Part shown: positions 25,895 to 38,000 of the stretch, piece after piece
How the letters are laid out: each line of letters starts with the position of its first letter
How positions within the stretch are numbered: position 1 is the stretch's first letter
Assembly: GCA_005408345.1 (NCBI GenBank)
Contig: SEMN01000010.1
Location: 417,501-481,500 of the forward strand
DNA from: Macquaria australasica
Taxonomy: Eukaryota > Chordata > Actinopteri > Centrarchiformes > Percichthyidae
Length of the DNA: 64,000 bases
Direction: 5' to 3'
Position numbers and translations under genes: made by a program
Notes under the pieces: model-generated
The model's database searches: none
Told to the model about the DNA's origin: nothing
What the model saw: only the letters and a program-made list of their open reading frames with translations

Positions 25895-28290
25895 CACACA
25901 CACACAGAGCATGGAAATATGTCATATCCAGCTTCCTGGATAAAAAATAGTCACAATTTGAGAAACAATCAAACAATTCAGAGGTGTGGAAGCAGGCTAC
26001 TCCTGTGTCTTTATTCTACTAATGTCCACCCCATTGGTTTTATGGGTTACCCCAAATACACCAACCTGTTTTCTATTTTCTAAGATACTGTGTTGTGTAA
26101 GAAATATTTCAGTGAATTGTTTACATCTATGGATATCACTGTTTCAGTCCATCTCATCTGCTTTTGAACACTCTGTCGTTACATTTGGATGTTTCAGTCA
26201 TATAGAGGTATTGAATAGAAGCAGGCAGCGGGGGAAGCCTTGAAATTCCACTTCCTTGTGACTCTCAAAAAAATCTGAAACCATTCATAAACTGTCGTGA
26301 CTGAGCACATACAAAGAAAAGCGGACTCACCAACACTGAACCTTGATATGCATCCTGCAGCTGCATTGGAAAAAAATAAGTGAGCCCTGTGGACTTAGAT
26401 GATTTCTAGATATTGAAGCAAAATGTTCATTTTTCAGGAAACATGCATTTCAAGGGTAGGGCAACTGAAAGCAGATGGCACTCCTCATCCTTAATGTTAC
26501 GTTAACAACTTAGAATAAAACTCCACCAACAGATTTGTTTTCACATCAGAAGACTAGGGGACAGTACAACTTTTGCAAGTAGGCAAGTGGTCCAGATGGA
26601 AAGGCATTACCAGATGGTGGATGCTAGTGGACAGGAACAGGCATATATGTCACAAACGGGGAGGGAGTCTTTCAGTGTTTCAAGCTAGTCCAGCAGAGGT
26701 TGAACCATAGAGCTGCAGAATATTTACTGAGCAGTATGACTTATGACTTCTTTTTAAAAAATATATATTTTGGTTGGTTGTTTGTTTGGGTAAGAACCTT
26801 TTTTTTCTTTTAAACCATTAACTTCAAGGACCCTGGGTAAGTCAGGGAATAGCAGTGAATGAGCTTCTGCAGATGCTCCAGATGTTTTGTGACAGATGGG
26901 CCGACTTGTTCCTCATGTGGGAGGTGATCTGCATTCCTACGGTAAAAAGGTGACATGCACACAAAAATGGCATTAAAGTACTCTGTGGTCTCTCCATGAC
27001 GATGTCTGGGAGCCATACTGCCTTTTGCTATTCCCTGTCCCATGGTAATAGATAAATGGATTCATTGCTAGTTGATATTAGTCAGTTTTTTGCAGATGTG
27101 AACATGTCTGCGCTTATAATTACAAGTTGCAAAAAGTAACACACAATCTGTATGTTTTAATTCATGTGGGTATCTTAAACTCATCCAATGGCTGCCAACC
27201 AAACAAGGGAGACCAGAGAGGAATGCTGAGTGTATAAATATTCCATTTGGAGTTGTTTGTTGTCAGTGTTATTAGGTGAGGTCCGTGTGGGGCCATTTCA
27301 GTGGGAGACGTCACTTGATTAGAACCATTCATCAAGTCTGTGTGGAGTGGATGGGGATGATTACCGAGCTGGGCAGTGTGTTTTGTCTCAACACTTCATT
27401 TCATCTTCACATTTGACAGACCTGCCCTACCAACCCCATCGCTCATGTTGTGCAAAACTGTCCAAATGAGTCATTTAGCAGTGAACTGGAGTCCCTTTAG
27501 CCTGTGAAAAACATTCAAACTAATTTCTTGTTAGGCACCACAACAATTATTCTCACATTGTCACTTTAGTTTCAGCACTTTGAGTTTTCTCACAGGACTA
27601 GCGCAGTTAGAGATTAACTAAAACATGCAGAATATATTAATTCTAGACCTCTATCATTCCATTTCCATCCATCCCTCTGAGGATGCTCATAGCTAATTTG
27701 TCCTTGAAGCTACATTTTCCCTGTTAAGACTGGAGGGCTTTTCTTTCATCTCAGCCTTGCCCGTACTGCACATTTCGAGTATGCCTGATGTATGTGCAGT
27801 GAAAGGCCAAATGGAGCTTTGCATGGAGAGAAAATTGGATATGCTGTTATATTCTTAGGCAGGAAAGCATTATTTTGTATCCCACGGACTGGCTGCTATG
27901 TTTGGCTAACATCTGCCATCAGGTAGAGCAACAGCCAAGATATTCTGCTTGAATTTTTGCAGCAAATGTATCAGGTTACTCTAAGAAGTGTGCATCCAGA
28001 AATTATGGGGTTACCTTTCACTCCTCACTTGTTAGGAGATTATTCAGAAGTAAGTAATGCTGACAGAGGAAACTCCTTGGTGACCTTGTGAATGACAAAA
28101 CCTGTAGAAAAACAAATCTAAAGTAAAGTCATGGATTCTTAAATACATAAACAAATAAAATAAAGTAAAAACTGAAACTATGAGTAAGTATAAAATAAGT
28201 ATTTTATATTGCACAATTTAAATGTCACACTCAGAGACCTGGTACTTAATGACAGATTTATTTTTAAAGTTCAATACTTGTGTTTTTTCA
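21521..28290. other. Stretch without a recognisable gene (putative intron 1)
   Basis: Contains the TG/CA tract at 25846-25907 and no other feature I can name. Three overlapping frames of 84-110 codons at 22505-22881 on both strands reflect low stop density and not a gene. A calm stretch at about 27240-27440 might be a conserved element. Confidence 0.5.
25846..25907. repeat. (TG)n followed by (CA)n microsatellite
   Basis: About 22 TG units switch at TATA into about 7 CA units, giving a self-complementary dinucleotide tract that can fold back on itself. It is probably highly polymorphic. Confidence 0.95.
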
Positions 28291-28942
28291 GGAGACTATT
28301 ATAATTACACATTGTTAACTGTAAATAAAAATGATTAAAACATTAAAAGTCTGTTAGTATGTTTTTTTTTTTCCCCTCCTGAAAATCACAATAAAGTCAG
28401 CAGAGGTGTGTCCAGGGAGTGGCCTGGGCTGGCATGGACATGGCCCCTGAAGTCTGATTGGCCACCCAGGTTCTACTCCATTATCCTAAACTATGATTGG
28501 CTATCTGCCCCGTCAGCAGCAGGACCTTAGTTCAAACCAACTGTTTTTTGACAGGTATTTTTTGAATTTGCATTGTTTTCTTTTGTATGTAGCCTACTTT
28601 TGGAGGTACAATTTCTTTTTAAGGGCTGAAAGAAGAAGAAGGTATGGAGGCTTTATATTACATTTGTATGGTGCCACTCTGTTGCGTTGTGATTGGTAGG
28701 TCTATTTTTCTTTAAAATTAAAAATTTTAAGCGCAGGAATGTAATGTTAGTAATTAAATTACAAATGACAAAATGTAAATTAATGCTATTCCGACATGTG
28801 TGTGTGTGTGTGACGTCCTTCATGCATATATCAGTGCCCCACTTGGGCCACCCCAGGCAAAAAAGTCTGGACACACCACTGAAAGTCAACCATACAGAGG
28901 AGGTCGCCGTAGTTTTTTTAGTCTGTAGCCTGAGAGCCAAAA
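28291..28942. repeat. Tandem duplication, unit 1 (652 bp)
   Basis: It starts GGAGACTATTATAATTACAC and ends CCTGAGAGCCAAAA. Unit 2 follows directly at 28943 with the same start and the same end. Compared with unit 2 it has about 320 extra bases at 28544-28863 and lacks the block at 29004-29178. Shared parts include GTGTGTCCAGGGAGTGGCC and ACTATGATTGGCTATCTGCC. No coding frame is convincing. Confidence 0.9.
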
Positions 28943-29444
28943 GGAGACTATTATAATTACACATTGTTAACTGTAAATAAAAATATGATTAAAACATTAA
29001 AAGAGGTTCTCTATGCATCTTCCAGCAATGTGCAGCTGAATCAGCTGCTTATCACATTAAGGACAGCAAAGTTAGAAAAGCACTGAAGCACATTGATTGA
29101 TTTACAGCCTTTAACAATACAAATAAATTAACATTTCAACACTTTTTACTCTGAGGAAGACACAACAGTGTCAAAAATGTCTGTTAGTATGACCCCCCCC
29201 CCCTCCTGAAAATCACAAAGTCAACAGAGGTGTGTCCAGGGAGTGGCCAGGCTGGCATGGACATGGCCCCTGAAGTCTGATTGGCCACACAGGTGCTTCT
29301 CCATTATCCTAAACTATGATTGGCTATCTGCCCCATCAGCGGCAGGACCTTAGTTCAAACCACTGAGTCTGGACACACCACTGAAAGTCAACCATACAGA
29401 GGAGGTCGCCGTAGTTTTTTTAGTCTGTAGCCTGAGAGCCAAAA
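28943..29444. repeat. Tandem duplication, unit 2 (502 bp)
   Basis: This is the second copy of the block at 28291-28942. It carries an insert of about 175 bp (29004-29178) between the GATTAAAACATTAAAAG and GTCTGTTAGTATG segments that are adjacent in unit 1. It lacks the 320 bp present in unit 1. A C-run of about 12 near 29191 replaces the T/C run of unit 1. Confidence 0.9.
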
Positions 29445-30042
29445 CACAGGGCAAAAAAGTCCACTCCTCACTGCTGCTTGTAAAGTCACTGTTGGGAGCG
29501 CACGGTGATGATTGACGGCAAACTAGATGAGCACTTAAACATTTTTTTGATCAACTCAGAGCTTTTCTCATCTGGAGGTGGCTGGGCCGTAAGAGGGCAC
29601 TGACACCATTGACTTTGACTGCCCATTTGTAAGACAAACTCACAGTAGCAGTTGCTCCAACACAAATGTTAGCATATAAGAATATTAACCACTTGGACAT
29701 GAGTTGTACTTCTCATTGCTGCTTTCATGATAGATACTGGATCATTTTTGGAACAGTTGAAACAAATAGAATCATGTAACAAAATAATCTAAACAGAAAG
29801 GTCCACATACCAGCTTTCAGAGAATTCAATAGCATCTCACTGTCTTTATTCCTGCTAAAGTGGAAGCTTGACTGTAAGCTCAAAAAATACTTTTTGTTTG
29901 TCAGTACTGGGTGTATTTGAATAATTTTTGCCTCTACAAATACATAATGTCCAAGATGAGCCTGATCACAATAAAAGCAGTGGAGCATTCCTTTAAACAC
30001 TGGTATTATTCAGGCTCTGTGCTGTGGTCACTAAGAAATTGT
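29445..30042. other. Stretch without a recognisable gene
   Basis: Spacer between the tandem duplication and the next inverted-terminal element. I see no domain or RNA gene in it. Confidence 0.5.
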
Positions 30043-30506
30043 AGCCCTTTTTAAACAGTACTGTAACTTTACTGCCGTAAAGAAGAAACGTCATTACGCC
30101 GGCTTTGCTTATTTACACTCAACCAAACAACGCCAGCATAATGCTGCCCCAGTGTGTGATTTTTAGATAGCATGCAGTCGTTATGGGAGCAAAAGAGGTG
30201 TGACGTGTAACACAATGCCGTCTAGTGTGATATATAACATACGCGTTGTTGATCCCGTCCTCTGCTAAGGAGCTCCTGGATTTCGTTGTCTCCCCAATTC
30301 GCAGACAGTTTTGGTTGCTGTAGGTCAGCTGCTAACTTCTTCTTCTTCTTCTTTGAGTTACTTACACAGACGTCGATTTGGCTCTGTTACTACATCCGAA
30401 CAACAATGCCCCCCCCCCCAATTCCGTGTTTGTATGTTTTATACAGACGGCAAGGCGGAATAATGGTGCAACATTCCCGCCTTGAACAGGCTGTGTAAAA
30501 GGGGCT
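30043..30506. mobile_element. Non-autonomous inverted-terminal-repeat element
   Basis: The left end AGCCCTTTTTAAACAG (30043-30058) is the inverted partner of CTGTGTAAAAGGGGCT (30491-30506), matching at 14 of 16 positions. The 464-bp interior has more CpG than its flanks, a TTC-repeat near 30341, a C-run near 30408 and GACGGCAAGGCGGAATAATG. It carries no transposase frame. The ends resemble fish hAT-type MITEs, but I found no clear 8-bp target duplication, so the superfamily is open. Confidence 0.65.
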
Positions 30507-31534
30507 TGTGACAAGTAGCATTTCGGCCTCCCCAGAGTGTGGCGGGAGGATGAGAAGGGTTCAAGATTCCAGGTGGGAAAACATTTTAGGCGGGAAGAGT
30601 TGGAACTAGAGTCACCTTGCCTGGGGAACTGGAGTAACTCGGTGTTGGTGCTGAGGACTTGGAATCAGTGACTCATGCTGGCCGAAGGCCACTGGAGTCT
30701 ATCACCTTCAGATGGCTGTTTGCCCATTGGTGGAGAGACACTTTGACTGCTGGTGCTCACGGGCTCGGCCTCATACACAGAGCAGGTGGCAAGAACATGC
30801 TGCCAACAGGGACGTCTTTTTTTGGCTTCAGTCTTTAATGAACATGGAAATAATATCAGAATATTTCTATTCTGCACTGAGGACATTCACTGAACTGATT
30901 TTTAATTACAGATAGGTGTCTGAGACATTTGATGACTTATAGCAGAGTGGCAATAGTATTTCTCTCCTGATTATTAACTCATGGCTAAGAACTGAAAAAT
31001 TAACAAAATAAACATGGTTCAGAGCAGCAATGTCATTGCTTTTTGATTATAAATAAGATTGACTTGCCTTGACTTGAGATTACTAATATGAATAATGACC
31101 AGTAATTAGAAGCTATTTCTTATAATAAGCGTCTGAGGGAGATCCCACACAATGTCTGATAGCTGTTTGTTGAAATGCTACAGTGAGCTGAGTGGTGCAT
31201 TTGTGAATCTTTGGTGGTGTGTGGGGTTATTAATTGAGAACATCAATAACAACAGGCCCTGTTTCTCTATCTCTCTCTCTCTCTGGGGGAGAGCATTCAT
31301 CATGTGAGGTCAGTGCAACTACGCAATAGAACATAGGGCAGATTTGGTCATAGTAAGCAGGGTCTTGCTGAACAATTATGAGGTTTTTTTTTTCCCTAAT
31401 GAGAAAACTGAATATGATTTTATTAGTGGTTTGATGATGCTGGTCAAGATATCAACTATCAATCATGTCATATCAGTCATTAATCATTGTAAACCATTCT
31501 GTGGACAGAAGCCCCATGCCAGCCAAGAACCAGT
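30507..31534. other. Stretch without a recognisable gene
   Basis: It starts GC-balanced (to about 30830) and then becomes AT-rich, with a short (CT)n at 31266-31284. Frames up to 73 codons overlap on opposite strands near 30665-30915 and match nothing I know. Confidence 0.45.
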
Positions 31535-31982
31535 AAAAGGGTATGAATGTTGACTCTGTAGATAAGTATTTTGGCTTCATTCCTGACAACAAATTGTCAG
31601 TTGAAGCACAAAATGATTCCTCATATTAAGGAGGAGCAGTGACTGTATTGCCTAAGGAAGCTCAGTTTCCTTATAATTGATGAAACTTTGATTATACGTC
31701 TGAGTCAGCTGTGAGTTTTTCTATGATTTGTTTCTTTTACAGCTACAAATACCAAACGCAGGAATGCTCTAAACTGTATTATTGACCAGGCCAGTAAAAT
31801 CATAGTGGCAAGTCAGATATCTCTGTTAGAGTTCTGTGATAGACAGGCTCTGCAAAAGACTACTCAGACTGACTATCCACTCCATGATGGATCCCTCCCT
31901 CTGGTATTGAGTACCATCTGCCTAAGATGAGGTCAAATAAATACAGTTCTTTATCCATCAGCCATCTAATTACTGAACATGA
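31535..31982 (+). pseudogene. Decayed LINE reverse-transcriptase C-terminal fragment
   Basis: On the plus strand, pieces in order read VDSVDKYFGFIPDNKLS, SAVSFSMICFFY, NTKRRNALNCIIDQASKI and EFCDRQALQK, and then a PSAI-LLN type ending near 31970. This order fits the region after the catalytic palm in fish non-LTR reverse transcriptases, which have a Y-K-Y-L-G-like box, a hydrophobic S-V-x-S box, an R-L-N box and a C-terminal F-I-P-x-A-I-x-L-L-N tail. The pieces lie in different frames with stops between them, so the fragment is old. It is more degraded than the minus-strand LINE remnant at 12460 and probably belongs to another family. Confidence 0.6.
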
Positions 31983-34015
31983 CTCATTGTTAGCTTATTT
32001 GCATGAGGTTTGAGCAGTTGCATTTTGATAAGGATTGTTTCTACCTTGTCTTCCCTTACTTCTTTTTAGGTATCTTTGCTTATGTTTAAGTATCTGCTAC
32101 AAACCAATTGCTCTATGGAAATAATTAATACAAAACTGAACAGATGTAATCGAACTGATTAACCTCCACATCCCCAAGAGATTCATGCTGGTGTTAGTTA
32201 ACCTGACGTGTCAGATGGTTTGTTACACAGAACCACCTGAGAAGTTGTCCTTGGAAACTGTTTGGAAAAGGCAGGCACTTTTAAAAAATACTACCATCCA
32301 TCTATCACAGGCTAACTTCAACCAATTAGATCAACGGGACCATATGACTTAGTAGGAGAGCCGAAGCCAGTCCCAATGCTGCATGATCTCATGTCATGTC
32401 ATCTGTAATAACACAACACCACAAAAAGCTAGAAATCGAAGCAAAGCATGGCTAGCACTTTAATTAATTGCAGCTTTAGAACACATCACAATGTACCTGA
32501 CCAAACCATCAAATGAATCATAAAGAAACCTCTCACGTTAGTGCTGAGTTTAGCTGAAATCGGCAATGTATTATCTGATCTATTTTCATATCGTACTAAA
32601 ATGGTTGCATGTCCAAAATCACTTATTTGGGCAGTTTGGAGTAGGATTTGCATTTATGTTCACACAGCTATAGTTTTAGTCAAAACAAATCTGATTCTAG
32701 TATTATTGGGTTTTTTTCTGCTCTCTACAGTATGTTTGCTCTTATTTTGTTGCACTTGAGCTTCTAAGCATGATGAATGTTTGGCTGTCAACGTTTATCT
32801 TTTACCCACGAAACCCTTAGGGTTGTTTCTTTTAGTCAGTGAAATTTTGTTTTTATGCCTGACAACGCTCAGTACCTCCCCACATTTTCACTCTCACTGT
32901 TGTTGAAAATGATTCTTACTGTTTCATTTCATTGTTCAGACTTGGCTAATTGAAAATATTGGGAATGCTATACCTGACAAGTTTGAAAACAATACGCCAT
33001 CCAGCAGCTAACTAAAACAATGCAGCCTACTGCATATTCAAATCCATGGGGTACAAGGGTCATGAAACATTTTTTTAATGTTCTCATTTAATCTAGAATT
33101 GGATAGAGGGGTTCTGCAGGGTCCCATCAGCATACTGTAGTCACTTCAGAGGCACATTGGCTTACAGACTGGAAAGAAACCAAAGTTATTCATTAAATGA
33201 AGTCACATGTTGAGTCTGGTGGCACCACACCTGTTTCCTGTGCAGACGTTTGCTGAAAATGAGTCATGGCTCTACTGCATACTGGACGTGAGTGTGTATA
33301 TATACCTGTGGGGCTTTTTTCTACAGGATTTAAGTGAGACAGCTCACTGTGCCAAAATCATTTAGACTGTCAGTGTACGAGCTGTAACACGGTTTTTACA
33401 TCTTGTACCTAATGAGGTCTTTATCAAAGCAACATTCCTACAGCCTTTTATTAAATATGTATAAGCTTAAATTCAGGTGTTGACATAATGTTGCCTTGGG
33501 AGTTCAGTGAAGAATATGTTACGTGCTTGAACCATTTAATATTGAACTGTGTTCCTTTGAATCTCCTCATATTGCGTCATCACTGTCTTGTTTAGGCAGT
33601 ATCGCCCACAAGGAGGATGCATCTGTACTCACACTAGCATTCCCCTCCTTTTTTAATTTTATTTTTTTTACATTGATTCACTTTGAACAACTTCAGTTTT
33701 GAACGTTTCGTGTCTCCTTCCAACACCCCACTGTGCTTGCACTGCGTTGGCATCGCAACTGTCTTGGAGGAATAGGAAAATGCCAACCGTTATTCAAGCC
33801 TCACAAAACAGCTACTAGCTATCTTGTACCTCTGAAAAGCAGCTGTGAAACAACCCATGGCTTACATTTTGACATCGCTGACAGCCAAGCTTAAAACAAT
33901 CTCCAGCAGGGAGAGGCTGAGAGGTGAACACAGTACATTTAAATTCATATTTCATTAAACAGTTAACATCATTAAAGACAAAGTTTTGACTTTTTGTTCA
34001 TTATTTCTGCAGTTT
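31983..34015. other. Stretch without a recognisable gene
   Basis: AT-rich and without long frames or repeats that I recognise. There is a T-rich run near 33651-33669. Confidence 0.5.
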
Positions 34016-34059
34016 AATTGATTAATGGATGTTTAATAATTGATTAATGGATGTTTAAT
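34016..34059. repeat. Perfect 22-bp tandem duplication
   Basis: A 22-bp AT-rich unit starting AATTGATTAATGGATG is present twice, head to tail, without a mismatch. This suggests a recent slippage event. Confidence 0.95.
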
Positions 34060-34988
34060 AAAAAGTATAGTATTTTTTCTTTTACATTTTCCACATTTTT
34101 TCAGCCATTCAAGGTTTGTTGCCTTGGCTTTCAGCTTAAAACAGGAAACTAATGAGAGGTCCTTCAAAAACAGAACCCCCATAACGATGTCCTCCAAACT
34201 TTGTATCAAAGTGCCATTATAGTATTTTTCTGTTTGCCACTGAGTGAATAAGTTGAGTACCCATACAATATACAAAAGCCTCTCTTTACCTGTCATGTTT
34301 GAAAGCTTGAAAGCCTTTCTCATATTTTCAGCAGCATGAATTGCTATCATTTGTCTTGCAAAGCTTGAAAGCGTTCAGTTTCTTTCTCAAGCAGGAACTG
34401 CTATAATTCATTGAACAATAAGCAGGACAAAGCTGAAAAGTCTTTGACAGAATGGCATAAAATGTCAGTGAAGAGTAGGGGAAAGAAAAAAGATGCCTAT
34501 ATTACAGTAGATGGACTGAAGCTGACAGATCAGGCTGCCTAATTTAAGGGGGACAACAAACAATATCTTACTTTACCAATTATGTATATGACAAGCACAC
34601 TTTGAGTGTGTTAACAGGCTGAATATTTATTTCTTGATGATTTTAGTGTATTGGTTGTAGCTTGTGTCTCCAAGTATCCACAAAGTCAGGGGGACTGGAC
34701 AGGCATATTTGCTATTACTGTATGTATGTACATATGAGTGTCAGTGTGTCAGTGTTAGCCCTGTGATGGACCCCTGACACGCAGCATGAAATATCCAGTC
34801 ATACTCTATAATGTTTTGTATATCTGTTTATACAGTACTGTGCCAGGTAACACCAGAATGTGGTGTTCTGCAGCTCAAGCAACTGCGCCTTTGTTCTTTT
34901 TACCTGAAGTGCTCCTCTGGACCAAAATTATGATAAATATAACTAGTTGTTCTTTTGTTTCCTTCCTTTGGTTTAATGGTTCCTTCTT

Positions 34989-35030
34989 CAGAATCAGAAT
35001 CAGAAAAACTTAATTGTCCATGACAAGGCT
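34989..35030 (-). repeat. Short retroposon 3'-tail motif
   Basis: AGAATCAGAATCAGAAAAAC followed by TTAATTGTCC is the reverse orientation of a common fish LINE/SINE 3' end. The same motif in the opposite orientation occurs at about 59316-59340. Confidence 0.5.
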
Positions 35031-38000
35031 ATTGGAATTGTCTTTGATGTGGATCGCTAGTAGCCTGGGTTTTATGTTTGCCGGAGACTAAGCTCATATC
35101 GTGTGACTTTACAAGGCCCAGAGAGAGTCAACACCTTTGGAAACAACTTGTCTGAAAAAATGAGAATGTTTTTTACATCTCCTGATGTGCACAAATCAAA
35201 TCAATCAGTACTAAAAGGCGAACATACTAAAACAAATACTGTATCTGCATCTTTCAGCCACTTAAATTAGGTTTTTGCATTTTATTGATTTGTACACAGT
35301 AAGAGCTGTAATAAACCTTTTCTAAAGCACATGGCTTCAAACAGTCTGTATGTTGATTTTGTTTTTTTGTTTTTTTGTTTTGTTTCTCATGAAACAGTTA
35401 AGTAGTGCAGCAATGGTGACTACATATTGGTTTGGTTCTGTGTTCTGTATGTTATAAATGTTGGGCTGCAGTTTTCACTCCAATGATAACAGAATCTTCC
35501 ATTTGCACTGTTCGTTAGCGCCGCTGTGGCATCCTGCAATCCTGACGTGGGTGTGTTGTGAATGTTCTGCTGACAGTGTTGACTAGTGCATGACAAAAGC
35601 CAACTGGCAAACATATCTTTCCCCCTTGATTTAGAAAACCTCTCACAGGACGCAGACGGAGTTAAAACACACTCATAAAATTATTGTTTAGCTATGACAA
35701 CAAAATGATGACTAAAAAGGGATAAAATAAAGTTGGATGAATTCATTTTATGAGTTTAAAAAAAGAGTCACTGAATACTAAGGTATTTTCCAAGTCAATA
35801 TATAAATATTATAGGAAAATGATACATGGCAAACTGAGTGAATGTAGTTTTGGTTCATTTTCTTTACACTTAATTATTATTTATTATGCACAAGGACTTG
35901 AAATCTAAACATTATTTTCGTCTATACATTTTAGACGTAGGGTAGATGTTTCCTTATTTTTAAGATGATATTAAAACCCAGTGTTTCCCCTGGATTAACT
36001 GTGTTGGAGCTGTGATTTGTTTTGTCAGGAGACTGACATCTCATTAGCAAATTCACACTTTACTGATCTAACATAAAGTTATGTTACTATGACAAGGTAG
36101 CTTAAATTCCTGGTAACCTATACAGCTCAACATTTCAGCATACAGTTTTGACCTCTTACAATTTGTATTACTAAAGTGGTGTGAATTGTTTTGATTGTTT
36201 TTGTAATGTGTGTTAAGTATTTGGGGAAATTTGAAATTCTCTATAATGTTTTCAGAAGTATTAGCGCCCATTGGGGAAATTGTTTATTACAAATTCATGT
36301 TGCATTAGATAATGTGGAGATCATGGTTAAAACTGTAATCGGCTCTAGCTAAAGTTAATGTAGTTTTATGAATGAAACTTCACATTTAGGAGTGACAATG
36401 ACGACAGAGGCAGAGAGAAAAAGGGCTGATGGAGGAAAAGCTTCACGGTGATTTCAAAGCAGCAGCTAGCCAAGAGCTGAATGATTATGAATCTGTATCT
36501 TTTGTTGGAAATAAGCGTGTGTTATGAACTGTAAAACATTACAGCCTATTTTGTAAATTGGCTGCAGTTTTACATGACAGTGTGAATGTCAACACTAATC
36601 TATGTGGAGATGTTATATTCTGTAACTGGGACCACATCCTCAGATCAGTTTACATAATTAGAGGACACAAGTGTGTATGTGTGTGCCTGTGTATGTGAGA
36701 GATGAGTGGGGGTGTGTCTTTTTTTTAATTGATCCACTGCCCCTCAGAGTTTCTGGTCACGTCCCTGCCAGGTAATTCCAGCTATATCTTAAGTACCGGC
36801 ATTGATAGATTATCCCTCTCTATTGGTCATACCACATCAGATTTAACAGACTGCAGCTCTCACAAATCTGTGCTGTATGTTGGCATGACGACTTATTACT
36901 GCTATGTGAAGAACCCCATGGTTCCTCCCCAGGCACTGTTAGAAGATATTGTGAAAGTAAAATAATTCAGTTCTGGGGAGACTGTTTATTTGTAATTGTA
37001 AGAGTTCAAATTACCTGATGAACTAATATGACTGGTCTGATTTATTTTTGTTTGCATTCATTATATTTTTATTAAGATATCAAGACAAAGGCCAAGGTTG
37101 TCTTCAAACCTGCTCAGTGTGCCATGGACATGAATACACACACTTTTGCAATTTTGTCACTCTGCTAACAAGTAGCTTGGGTCTCCATATATAACGCTAA
37201 TGAGCTCACCCTGTATTGGTTCTTTTTGTTGTTGGGTCTCCTAAGGTAAAGCACAATGAGATTCTTACATCCCATGTTGCTGCACAGTGCTTTGCTACAG
37301 TGTAGTTCATAGTTGTGTTTTGATGGTGATGTATAACAAGGCCCCCAAAAGGGGTATTCAGTTTTCTGCTAATCTGATACCCCCATGCTTTATTTAAAGA
37401 GAGCATGTATGGTGCTGCACATATTAACCCAAATCCACAAGTTGTTGACAACCTTGTTAATTAGCTGTATAAAGGGCATACACCAAGTAATGAAGGGAGT
37501 TACAAATTCCCACCACAACTGGACATTATTCTTGGTAATTTAGAGAAGTAATGCTGGACTGTTATTTCCACACCTAATTAGACTGGAGAGTGCATGAAAA
37601 ATCAGCTTTCACTGGACATTATTTTGCATTTATGCGTATTAGTATTACCATATTTCTGTCTGGTTGATATAGCCAAATCAAATTTAGCATGTATTGTTTT
37701 CTATCAGTTATCATTTTCATAAAGAATGTAATCAGCCTAGAAAGCTCATTGAATATAACAGTATTATAGAGCAGTAGAAAATTAGAGAAAACATGAAATT
37801 GGATTAAGTGAATTTGATCTTGCATGCAGCGTACAATATGACGGATTATTCATTTTCACATGGGAGTGATCATCACCATGCCATGTCAAAATAGTCGTCT
37901 CATAATCTTTTAATCATATCTGTCTGTTTTGCATGACAGGGCACATCTGATGACCTTTCTATTTTTTTCCCCCCAGTGCCACATGTCATGAATCATAGAG

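Noticed and set aside
34033..34350. 105-codon minus-strand frame
   Set aside because: It starts inside a tandem duplication and shows no domain. Lysine-rich composition follows from A/T richness.
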